Source: an uncultured Saprospiraceae bacterium (GTDB taxonomy: Bacteria; Bacteroidota; Bacteroidia; Chitinophagales; Saprospiraceae). Taken from it: DNA of 47,993 nucleotides. Below are positions 1-7,977 of this stretch, in pieces. The first letter of the stretch is position 1. The number at the start of each line of letters is the position of its first letter. The translations under genes were made by a program, and so were the position numbers. The stretch lies in the NCBI GenBank assembly GCA_905480605.1, contig CAJQRD010000024.1, forward strand, positions 1 through 47,993, read 5' to 3'. The notes under the pieces are model-generated. The model ran no database searches. It saw only the letters and a program-made list of their open reading frames with translations, and was not told where the DNA came from.

Positions 1-2
1 CT

Positions 3-125
3 TTTAGTAATATGGAAGAGCTAAAAAAATGGCTATACAGTACAGTAAATAAAATGGAAAGCACAACTATAAAATCCATCGTCAGCAATCATCATTATTT
101 AAATGCGTTTAATATGACATTTTAA
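3..125 (+). CDS. C-terminal end of a truncated CDS, possibly an IS630-type transposase
   Basis: An open frame enters from the left edge and ends at TAA 123-125, giving the last 40 codons of a protein. The tail contains LKKWLY near its start and IKSIVSNHHYLNAF near its end. This resembles the C-terminal tails of some IS630-like transposases, but that is recognition from memory and there is no DDE motif in the visible part. The stop overlaps the last four bases of the convergent H-NOX gene. The frame could instead be any other protein end. Confidence 0.35.
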   Translation, partial: FSNMEELKKWLYSTVNKMESTTIKSIVSNHHYLNAFNMTF

Positions 126-655
126 ATATTAAATGGTATAACAACACTTCCGTCCTCAATAATGTTTTCTACCTTTACCGTACACTTTTCATTATAATGT
201 TTGATTGATTTTTCAATTAGTCCTTCTGCCAAAGCAGACATCTTTCTTTCACTTTTGTAAGTCATAATTAAATCACCGTTATCTGATTCATATGAAATGA
301 ACTTAGGCAAAGTAGCATCTGGGTATAGTTTTAAGACTTCAATATGAATGTGCTTATCTATTGAATGTAAAAAAGCAAACGCACCATCTACAGATGAAAA
401 AAAATGGGGATAACTTTTCAGAAAAACATCGAATAAATACTTGCCAAATTCTTTCAGCAGAGTTTTTGGATCAATTTTCACTTTATCTGATAAATTCATA
501 AGTAACTTAACAATCTCTGAATGAGGATATGTTCCAACAGATGTATAAATTCCATCTGTGCTCAATTTGGATTCACTTATTATTTGGTCAACCACTTCAT
601 AACCGAATCTTTCTTCTACCATATCTAAAAACTCAGTAAAAACTATTCCTTTCAT
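122..655 (-). CDS. H-NOX (haem NO/O2-binding) sensor protein
   Basis: A stand-alone haem-nitric oxide/oxygen binding domain of 177 residues, close to the usual bacterial length of about 180. It begins MKGIVF as in the family. The proximal haem ligand should be His104, in IHIEVLKLYPDA, seven residues before the conserved Tyr. The haem-propionate motif YxSxR is present as Y133, S135 and R137. Such proteins are cytosolic gas sensors that bind haem and normally signal to a histidine kinase or a cyclic-di-GMP enzyme encoded next door. No such partner is visible here: the downstream neighbour is a possible transposase end and the upstream one is a peptidase about 620 bases away. The family call is firm; the output pathway is unknown. 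Confidence 0.93.
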   Translation of the reverse strand: MKGIVFTEFLDMVEERFGYEVVDQIISESKLSTDGIYTSVGTYPHSEIVKLLMNLSDKVKIDPKTLLKEFGKYLFDVFLKSYPHFFSSVDGAFAFLHSIDKHIHIEVLKLYPDATLPKFISYESDNGDLIMTYKSERKMSALAEGLIEKSIKHYNEKCTVKVENIIEDGSVVIPFNI

Positions 656-1278
656 CCCTTTTTTTTATGTTGATAAAAACTTTAACGTTTTGAGAAGTTG
701 TCAAGCAATTTACTACACTTATAACCAATGACTAAATAATATGAAACAAGTGTAAATTATAAGCCATAAATATTTATGACTTATAATTATAGTTACAAAT
801 TAAACAAGTATTTACCTTCCAAAGGTCCAAAAGTGAGGACTTACAATGTCATTTTGTACATCGCTAATAGATAAATAATCATTTACTGCAAATGAAAAAT
901 ATTTCTCATAGTATCATCAAAGTATACACCTCAAATCTTGCATTCAATTCCTAATATCCATTCAGTTCATGAATTAATTTCATATAAATAGTAGATAGAT
1001 TTTTACGGATGAAATAAACATCACTCAGATATTGATATTTTTCACTCTACTCAATTAATTTGACTGTGTGTTATCAATCCAACGCCTGGTTTTGTTGCAT
1101 AAAATGTTCATTCAAGACTCATAATAGAATGTCATTTTATGTTTCTGGCTCAGTCCTTCTATTACTTTTCGAGATCAGTCATACATAAAATTCAGAATAC
1201 TGGTTCAACTATTATATAAATACTCACATTTTTAAAAAAGAATAATATGTACATATTTTAAAGCGCTATTCAGATAGT
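656..1278. other. Intergenic region, about 620 bp, no gene seen
   Basis: AT-rich sequence between the 5' end of the H-NOX gene and the 3' end of the S15 peptidase gene, both on the minus strand. It must hold the H-NOX promoter. No convincing coding frame, structured RNA or repeat was recognised. Confidence 0.5.
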
Positions 1279-3117
1279 TTATTTTATTGCTTTGCCTAAC
1301 GATTCACTTCCTCCCACTATTGGCAATTGAATATTTGTCGCATCTAAATCAATTGATAGTTCAGTTCCTGGAGCTGGCCAAAGCGTGAATTCTTTATCAC
1401 TTGAAAATATCATCAGCCCTATTTGTTGGCCCTTAGGAATAATTTGATCGTCAGGCATTAAATCAAAAGATACTTTGTAAAACTCTCCCGGAATCAAAGG
1501 TTCACTTTCAGTTATTGACTTATGGTTTTGCGGATCTGCCCAGCCACGTGTTATAATATTATCTGTAATCTTAGACCTTCTCCCTTCTGTCCATGGCAAT
1601 GAAACCAACCAAACAGAAAGGTTTGCTGCAGGTTTACTGCTTGACACCATAACAGTAATTTTTGGAGTGCCCGATATATGCACATCTTCAGACAGTGTCG
1701 GTGTCACATACATTAATCTATGATCTGTAATTTCAGCTTGTGCCAACGAAGACCCTTTAAAAGAATAGTTGTCAATCAATGTTTCACTTCCTTGGTCATT
1801 GAGTTTTTCAATATTTAAACTTCCTGCTTCAGGTGCCCCTGCGCTGAGATAAAGCGTTACATCTGATGCTTCAGGATTCGGATAATCCGCATATGCTGTA
1901 GGATTACCTCTTTTATCATTTTCACGAACTATCCATGCCCGTGCATCCTTCTCTACACCATTCTCCACACCATGTAAATAATGTGTAAACCATCTGTTCA
2001 TCATTTTCATTGGTGGAGGACCACCATGTCCATTTTGGTGATAGTAAATTTGGCAAGGCAGACCTTTAGCTTTAGCGGCCTCATATATTCTATAACTATG
2101 TTCTGGCATCACATTCCAATCATTAAATCCATGTGACATCAATAAGGCAGCCTTCATGGGTTCCATATCATTTAGGTAATCACGTCCAGCCCAAAATTCA
2201 TTATAATCACCTGTAATTCTATCCATGCCATTCTTCATTTCTGTGTCTCTTACGGTTGCATTGTTATAAGCGCGCTTTGATTCATCACCACTATGAATAT
2301 ATTCATAAAGCACATCGATATCTTCACCTAAATATCCTCCAGGAGACCGCACTAAACCATTTGAACGATAGTAGTGATAATAAGAAGTGTTTGGTGCGAT
2401 AGGGATAATCGCTTCCAATCCATCAACTCCGGTAGTTGCCGCGGCCAAAGGAATCGTACCATTATAAGAAGTGCCTGTCATACCAACTTTACCTGTTGAC
2501 CAGTAAGCCATAATTTTTTCATCTCCATCGATGGAAGTGTAGCCAGGTATACGGCCACATAGCCAATCAATCACAGCTTTAGGAGCTAATGATTCGTTGT
2601 CACCCCCAACAGTGGGTGATCCTTGAGAAAGTCCTGTTCCCGGAGATGAAGAGTGTACCACTATGTATCCTCTTGGCACCCAAGTTTTAATATGAGAATT
2701 GGAAATGATTGGTCTTTCTCCTGTTCTCACAACCTCTGGATGAACATGGTCTTTTGGAGTAGCACCAAGTTCATGCTTAACATCCCAGAACAAACCGTCA
2801 ATATTTGGAGCCCCACCTGCAAAGTAAGGACTAGATACATATATAATGGGCAATTTAAGTCCTTCCGTATCTGTTTGTTGAGGCCTAGTAACCGCTACAT
2901 GCATTCTGTCTAGTTTCCCATCTCCATCTGTATCAAACTCTGCCTCAACCCAGAGATCATGTCTAACCCACATCGAAGAATCTACAAATCCTGGGATTAC
3001 CTGAGCTTCTCCATTTTCAAAAACAGGAACGGATAGATTTGACGTTTGAGCACTTATTGAAAATATAGAAACCATTAATAGTGCTGTCGAAAAAGTTAAT
3101 TTGGCTAGTTTTATCAT
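1279..3117 (-). CDS. Secreted X-Pro dipeptidyl-peptidase-like serine hydrolase (S15, CocE/NonD)
   Basis: A 612-residue alpha/beta hydrolase of peptidase family S15. A Sec signal peptide of about 23 residues ends at ISAQ. The nucleophile elbow is GTSYNG with Ser217; Asp333 (HGFNDWN) and His364 (NGHGG) complete the likely triad. The C-terminal part, from about residue 430, is the jelly-roll PepX_C domain, including a WADPQNH stretch. A DTDGDGKLD loop near residues 62-70 looks like a calcium-binding insert. Family members release Xaa-Pro dipeptides or hydrolyse esters, so a periplasmic or extracellular role in peptide use is likely. The gene stands alone, divergent from the XRE regulator with about 270 bp between them. 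Exact substrate specificity cannot be read from sequence. Confidence 0.92.
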   Translation of the reverse strand: MIKLAKLTFSTALLMVSIFSISAQTSNLSVPVFENGEAQVIPGFVDSSMWVRHDLWVEAEFDTDGDGKLDRMHVAVTRPQQTDTEGLKLPIIYVSSPYFAGGAPNIDGLFWDVKHELGATPKDHVHPEVVRTGERPIISNSHIKTWVPRGYIVVHSSSPGTGLSQGSPTVGGDNESLAPKAVIDWLCGRIPGYTSIDGDEKIMAYWSTGKVGMTGTSYNGTIPLAAATTGVDGLEAIIPIAPNTSYYHYYRSNGLVRSPGGYLGEDIDVLYEYIHSGDESKRAYNNATVRDTEMKNGMDRITGDYNEFWAGRDYLNDMEPMKAALLMSHGFNDWNVMPEHSYRIYEAAKAKGLPCQIYYHQNGHGGPPPMKMMNRWFTHYLHGVENGVEKDARAWIVRENDKRGNPTAYADYPNPEASDVTLYLSAGAPEAGSLNIEKLNDQGSETLIDNYSFKGSSLAQAEITDHRLMYVTPTLSEDVHISGTPKITVMVSSSKPAANLSVWLVSLPWTEGRRSKITDNIITRGWADPQNHKSITESEPLIPGEFYKVSFDLMPDDQIIPKGQQIGLMIFSSDKEFTLWPAPGTELSIDLDATNIQLPIVGGSESLGKAIK

Positions 3118-3339
3118 AATTCAGTATTGTAATATTGTTTGTGGCGTGGTTAAGCAACTAATTTAGCAAATAAAATCCAAAGAGAAAATTGACTATTTTT
3201 TCACCAGTCGATTATTTGCAAGCAATTGGTTATAAATATTGTTGTACCCATTTGTTACTGCTATTAAACAGTGTCAGGTTACTGTCTTACAACTGTCATA
3301 ACTATGTCTCATCGATTCCAATCTCAAAAAAAGATTAAT

Positions 3340-3360
3340 ACTTATCTTTGATTAATAAGT
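3340..3360 (+). promoter_or_regulatory. Promoter -7 box inside an inverted repeat, XRE regulator gene
   Basis: TATCTTTG at 3343-3350 matches the Bacteroidota -7 consensus TAnnTTTG exactly and lies about 33 bases before the ATG. It overlaps the left arm of an inverted repeat, ACTTAT (3340-3345), nine-base spacer, ATAAGT (3355-3360). A dyad over the -7 box of a helix-turn-helix gene suggests autoregulation, which is inference. The -33 element is not obvious. Confidence 0.45.
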
Positions 3361-3383
3361 AATATTAAAAAAACTAAAGTATA

Positions 3384-3839
3384 ATGAGTTCTAATACAAT
3401 TAATCTAAGAGATATTAAAAAAATGAGACTAGAACGTCATTGGTCTCAGGATCAACTAGCAGAAATGAGTGGTTTAAGTATAAGAACAGTCCAACGGATT
3501 GAAAATGGTGGAAATGCAAATTTAGAATCTTTAAAATCCTTGGGAGCTGTTTTTGAAACGAATATTACTGATTCAGATAAGAAAGTGGAAATAGAACAGA
3601 TTAGAAAAGAAGAGGAGTATGTTCAAAATATTATCGGCTTCTATAAACTTCTTGCAATCGCAATATTAAGCTTGGTAGTTCCATTTATTCTTGCTGTTAG
3701 TGATTCGGCCAATTGGATTGTTTTTTTATGGATACTACTTTCTTGGGCAGTATTGTTAGCGATTTATTCACTTAATGTTTTTGATTTCTTTGGTGATGAA
3801 TGGAAAAGAAAGTTGATTAACAATAGATTCAAAAAGTAA
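3384..3839 (+). CDS. XRE-family helix-turn-helix regulator with two C-terminal membrane segments
   Basis: A 151-residue protein. Residues about 8-60 form a Cro/C1-type helix-turn-helix (LRLERHWSQDQLAEMSGLS-like core, then RTVQRIENG). Two hydrophobic segments follow at about 88-107 and 111-128, the second ending in a charged tail. A DNA-binding domain fused to a short membrane anchor is a known Bacteroidota arrangement (HTH plus 2TM domain), presumably tethering a transcription factor to the inner membrane. The gene is monocistronic, with its own promoter and a strong hairpin downstream. Its targets are unknown; its own promoter dyad is one candidate. Confidence 0.85.
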   Translation: MSSNTINLRDIKKMRLERHWSQDQLAEMSGLSIRTVQRIENGGNANLESLKSLGAVFETNITDSDKKVEIEQIRKEEEYVQNIIGFYKLLAIAILSLVVPFILAVSDSANWIVFLWILLSWAVLLAIYSLNVFDFFGDEWKRKLINNRFKK

Positions 3840-3842
3840 AAA

Positions 3843-3871
3843 GAATGTATTGGACACTATCCAATACATTC
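3843..3871 (+). terminator. Rho-independent terminator after the XRE regulator gene
   Basis: A perfect 12-bp stem, GAATGTATTGGA pairing with TCCAATACATTC, around the loop CACTA. It starts four bases after the stop codon and is followed by a pyrimidine-rich tract (CTTTTCTTTCTC). It lies between convergent genes. Confidence 0.85.
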
Positions 3872-4003
3872 CTTTTCTTTCTCTATTTAGAGAATCAATA
3901 TTACAAGTTAAAGATATTAATTAAGCCACGATACTCTTGGATGCATGATGAAAGAATCGCAGGGTGCCACGTTTAACTACAATGTTCCACAGAATAATAG
4001 AAT

Positions 4004-6574
4004 CTACTCTTTGGCTTTATCAGGGAAGTATTTCTTCATGAGTTCTTTCCATCTAGGATCTTTTCGCATCTTCCAAAGTTTTGGATTTGTTTTCAACTTA
4101 AAGAGAGAAAAACTTTCCTTTCCAGCGCCTAGCTCCAACCCTTGAGCAAGGTATTCAAATGCTTTGTCTGGTTGTTCTTTTACCAAAGAAAGTCTTACTA
4201 AATATATATAAACTTCAGAATTTAAAGGTTCCATTTCCAAAGCTTTGTAAAAAGCAGTTTCTGCTTTTGGCAGACTGTCAGGAAGATTTGCATAAATAGT
4301 TCCGAGTTGGCAATATATCTGTGCTTCTCCTGGGCCGTATTTTATAGCTATTTGGGTCCAGCTTAAAGCTTCATCCAATTTTCTATTTATAAATTTCAAA
4401 GTACCCAAACCCGCATATGCCCTCCAGAATGTTGAATCAATTTCTATGCATTTTAAAAGTTGTTCTTCGGCTTGTTTCCAACGAAAAGTACTTAGATAAA
4501 GTTGCGCTAGGTTGTTGTAGATTCCGACGACAGCTGGATCTAATTCGATACTTTTTTTTATGTAAAACTCGGCCTCATCAAATCGCCGTAACTTCATATA
4601 CAAAGTAAATAGTCCGTTTAAGGTCCCAACAAGTAAAGAATCCATACTGTATGCTTTAAGTAAAAACTCTTCTGCTTCTGCGTATCTTTCAGAATAAATA
4701 TAAGAAATTCCAAGATTTGAATATGGTATATTCTGCGTCGAATCAAGTTCAATTGCTTTGGCTGAATGCTTTGCTGATTGAGTGTACAACTTTTGAATAA
4801 AATACAATCCTGCCAAATTAGCCGAAGTTGTAAAAACAGAGGAATCTATAGCCATGGCTTTTTGGTAAAAAAATTCAGCTTTATCATACTGGTTGGTATA
4901 TTTATAATAGCTACCCCAATTATTGAGGTGAATTACGTTGGATTGTAAAGCAGAAAAATCTATCTTATCGGCCAATTCTAAAAAATGTTTAGCTCGAGCA
5001 GTATCTAGTGTGAAATTTCCATGGAGATACATACTGCCCATTGAAGAGTAGGGTTCGAACCATGTAGGAGCAAATTCCACTGCTAAATGAGTATAATATT
5101 CGGATGAATCAGGAGAGTCCATTTGGTGAAAATGAACCTTTGCCATTGATAGAAATGTATGTGGTGAATTGGGAAGTAATTGAAGTGATGCTCGATATTT
5201 AGACAGAATTTTTTCACCTAATACTTTGTCTGGATTTTTTAGATCCATGTGCATTAAATATGCTTCGAAATAAAGCTTACGCGCCTTCAAAACAGGAGAC
5301 ATGTAATGCCCTTCACCTAACAACTCTGCTGCCCTGTCGAGGTACTGAGGATAAGCGCCGTATTTTGCTGATTTGGTTATTTTGGAAAGCACATATTCAT
5401 TTAAGTCACTTTTCAACCAATTATTCATTACTTGTTGGGCATCATCCTGAAGGGCCGCTGCATAGTTTCGTCTCATGCTCGAATATAATTTTTCAAGCTT
5501 TGGCTCAGAAATGAGTATTTGATAGTAAGCTTCTGAGCATGCATTTTTTGGAGATAAGAAATTCTTTTCTTTTAAAGATTTTTGAAAAGCTATGTAAGTT
5601 TCTACTATACTAGAATCGACTTCAGCCAAAACATCTTCTTCAATTCCACGTGATGCGGTACTGTTAAAATAATGATTCGCTCCTTTTTTCCTTGCTTTGA
5701 CTTGTGCTAAAAGATCAGGAAAAACTTCGGATATTTTTTCAATTTTATTTCCAATAACCATCGGATTTTGACTGAGAGGAGCAACTTCCTCAGTCACTCG
5801 ATCTTCAAGGTAGCGACCGATTTCTTTTAGACTCACTTGACCATCTTCATTGTTGTCTGCTAACCCCATAAGGCCATCAACTAAATGATAACTAAAAGCT
5901 CCTCGACCACCTCCCCATTGCTTTCCCTCAATACTGTATTCTTCAGGCTGACAAGAGAGAATTTTAATTTCATTTGCATATTGTTTGGCGAGATTGGAAC
6001 CTGTAATTTGAGCACCTCCGACCGTACTTCCTGATAACTTACCAGATCGACAAGCGTCAGTGATGACTATGACTTTTGCTTTATTTTGAATTGAAAGAGT
6101 TGATATGACCTTTTGCAACATAGACAAAGCAAATGCTCCGCCTGCCATATAAACTCTAGCTGGCGCGTCCCAACAAAGTAAAAAACCGGGTTGTGTCAAA
6201 CTTTTTCTTTCTACATCACCATGCCCAGAAAAATAAATAATCACTTTATCGTTTTCCTTGACAACTTCCCAAAGCCAATCAAGCGCAATGGCAAATTGAG
6301 CAACGGTTGCTTCTTCGTTCAATAAGACTTTCAGATGATCTTCATCCAATGAACCCCCAGTCGATGATTGTAAGAAAGCAGCAAAAGCCATGGCATCTTT
6401 ATCAGCAAAACTAAGGTCAGGAATACCCTCATCTTGGTAATCTGATATACCAACTACGACGGCATACGTTTGTCCATTTGATACCCCCGATTTGAAAACT
6501 GGAGTTAAGCCCTTTTCTTGCCCGTGAACAAAATGGGTAAAAAAAGTAATTAGTAAAACTAATATATATTTCAT
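4004..6574 (-). CDS. Secreted caspase-like (C14) protease with EF-hand loop and TPR repeats
   Basis: An 856-residue protein with a signal peptide of about 18 residues (ending VHG). The caspase/metacaspase p20 domain covers roughly residues 33-235, with the catalytic pair His118 in YFSGHGD and Cys175 in ITDACRSGK. A canonical 12-residue EF-hand loop begins at Asp240 (DNNEDGQVSLKE), suggesting calcium control as in metacaspases. A helical linker follows, then at least eight TPR repeats from about residue 460 to 830, with unit ends such as KAMAIDSS and KAIELDST. The signal peptide places it in the periplasm or outside the cell. It lies 182 bp downstream of a paralogue on the same strand, probably co-transcribed. 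Substrate and function are unknown. A protein-processing or scaffolding role is inference. Confidence 0.9.
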   Translation of the reverse strand: MKYILVLLITFFTHFVHGQEKGLTPVFKSGVSNGQTYAVVVGISDYQDEGIPDLSFADKDAMAFAAFLQSSTGGSLDEDHLKVLLNEEATVAQFAIALDWLWEVVKENDKVIIYFSGHGDVERKSLTQPGFLLCWDAPARVYMAGGAFALSMLQKVISTLSIQNKAKVIVITDACRSGKLSGSTVGGAQITGSNLAKQYANEIKILSCQPEEYSIEGKQWGGGRGAFSYHLVDGLMGLADNNEDGQVSLKEIGRYLEDRVTEEVAPLSQNPMVIGNKIEKISEVFPDLLAQVKARKKGANHYFNSTASRGIEEDVLAEVDSSIVETYIAFQKSLKEKNFLSPKNACSEAYYQILISEPKLEKLYSSMRRNYAAALQDDAQQVMNNWLKSDLNEYVLSKITKSAKYGAYPQYLDRAAELLGEGHYMSPVLKARKLYFEAYLMHMDLKNPDKVLGEKILSKYRASLQLLPNSPHTFLSMAKVHFHQMDSPDSSEYYTHLAVEFAPTWFEPYSSMGSMYLHGNFTLDTARAKHFLELADKIDFSALQSNVIHLNNWGSYYKYTNQYDKAEFFYQKAMAIDSSVFTTSANLAGLYFIQKLYTQSAKHSAKAIELDSTQNIPYSNLGISYIYSERYAEAEEFLLKAYSMDSLLVGTLNGLFTLYMKLRRFDEAEFYIKKSIELDPAVVGIYNNLAQLYLSTFRWKQAEEQLLKCIEIDSTFWRAYAGLGTLKFINRKLDEALSWTQIAIKYGPGEAQIYCQLGTIYANLPDSLPKAETAFYKALEMEPLNSEVYIYLVRLSLVKEQPDKAFEYLAQGLELGAGKESFSLFKLKTNPKLWKMRKDPRWKELMKKYFPDKAKE

Positions 6575-6756
6575 TATGCTATGTTTTCCTTTTATAACTT
6601 AAATCTATAATGCAATTACTTAGATGAGGTTTTTTCTTGCAATTTCCTTTTAGCTAGGTTTCATTGCAATTTTCAATCTACAAATTTTCTATAAATCGAC
6701 ACAATCCATTGAGCCAATATCATAGCAATCTCTTTGTTTATACAGAATACCAAAGT

Positions 6757-7977
6757 CTACTCTTTACCCTGATAAGGAAAAAACTTATTCATGAACTCAT
6801 CCCATCTTGTCTTCTCCTTTTTCAGTTCTTCAAAATCGGGAAGGCCGTCAAAAATAGTAATTGGTAACACCTTTCTATGTCCAATATCTTTTTCAAATGC
6901 TTGTTCTAAGTATTCCCAAGCCGCTTCTTGTTGCTTTTTCTTTAATGCAAATTGACTTAGGGAAAAATAAATTTTCGGGTTATTAGGATTCATTTCAAGC
7001 GCTTTGGAAAAGGCAGTTTCAGCATCTTTGAAGTCTTCCATATTTTGCATATAAATCTTCCCGATATTTATATAAAGTTGAGGAATCGGCGGACCAAGCG
7101 CTATTGCTTTTTTTGCCATTTCTATAGCTTTATCCAATTTATCCATCAATCTGTAAACACCGCCTAAGTTAGAATAAGCAGGCCATAAAGTTGAATCTAA
7201 TTGGATAGTTTTTTTATAGTATTTTTCAGATTTTTCATATTGGTTTATTTTTGTATAATATTGTGCTATTGTCATAATATTCATTATCGAAATTGTATCC
7301 AATTCAATGATCTTTTTGTAAAATTTTTCTCCCTCTTCGATCCGGTTTGTCATAGAATATAAATTCCCCAACCATCTCAATGTTTGTACGAAGGTCGAAT
7401 CTAGTTTAAAGGAATTATTAAATTGTTCTTCTGCTTCTTCAAAACGATCGGTTCTAAAATACACAATTCCCAAATTACTTGATATTATACGGTTTGTTGG
7501 ATCGAGTTCGATAGCTTTTTTATATTGTGCCTCTGCCCCTGCAAAGTTTTCTTGACTCACATAAACATTACCCAAATTGCTTTGAGCGGACACTTTTGAG
7601 GAGTCTATTGCGATAGCCTTTTCATAAGCCGAAATTGCTTTATCTAATTGTCCTGATCTATAATAATAACTTGCCCAGTTTTTAATGTGTAAATAATTTG
7701 ATTGAGATGCAGTTGAGTCTACTTTATCTGCTAGTTTCAAGTAATATTTTGCTTTTTCTAAACCATTCCCGCTACTATTAAAGCCAGTAGTGTAAAAGTA
7801 AGCCAAATTTGAATATGGCCGAATCCACGTCGGAGCCAACTCCACTGCTTTTTCGGCGTAAAAAGCTGCAGAATCCCTTTCCACCATTTGGAAAAAATAA
7901 ACCATCTCCATTGAATAGTATGCTTGAGGAAAGTTGGGTTGCCAAACCAAGGCTTCTCGATATTTCGCTAATATTTT
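6757..7977 (-). CDS. TPR part of the split caspase/TPR paralogue, after a frameshift
   Basis: About 400 codons of TPR repeats in the frame that continues the caspase part encoded just upstream. The join is seen by alignment with the neighbouring paralogue: its GEKILSKYR corresponds here to GKK in one frame and ILAKYR in the other. The repeats (KAIAIDSS, KAIELDPT, KTIQLDST and others) match the paralogue in order and number, and the end (FFPYQGKE) matches FFPDKAKE. If the frame were joined the product would be about 860 residues, against 856 for the paralogue. The segment has no credible start of its own; the first in-frame candidate is a TTG within the repeat region. It is therefore the second half of one gene, not an independent one. 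Confidence 0.85.
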   Translation of the reverse strand, partial: KILAKYREALVWQPNFPQAYYSMEMVYFFQMVERDSAAFYAEKAVELAPTWIRPYSNLAYFYTTGFNSSGNGLEKAKYYLKLADKVDSTASQSNYLHIKNWASYYYRSGQLDKAISAYEKAIAIDSSKVSAQSNLGNVYVSQENFAGAEAQYKKAIELDPTNRIISSNLGIVYFRTDRFEEAEEQFNNSFKLDSTFVQTLRWLGNLYSMTNRIEEGEKFYKKIIELDTISIMNIMTIAQYYTKINQYEKSEKYYKKTIQLDSTLWPAYSNLGGVYRLMDKLDKAIEMAKKAIALGPPIPQLYINIGKIYMQNMEDFKDAETAFSKALEMNPNNPKIYFSLSQFALKKKQQEAAWEYLEQAFEKDIGHRKVLPITIFDGLPDFEELKKEKTRWDEFMNKFFPYQGKE

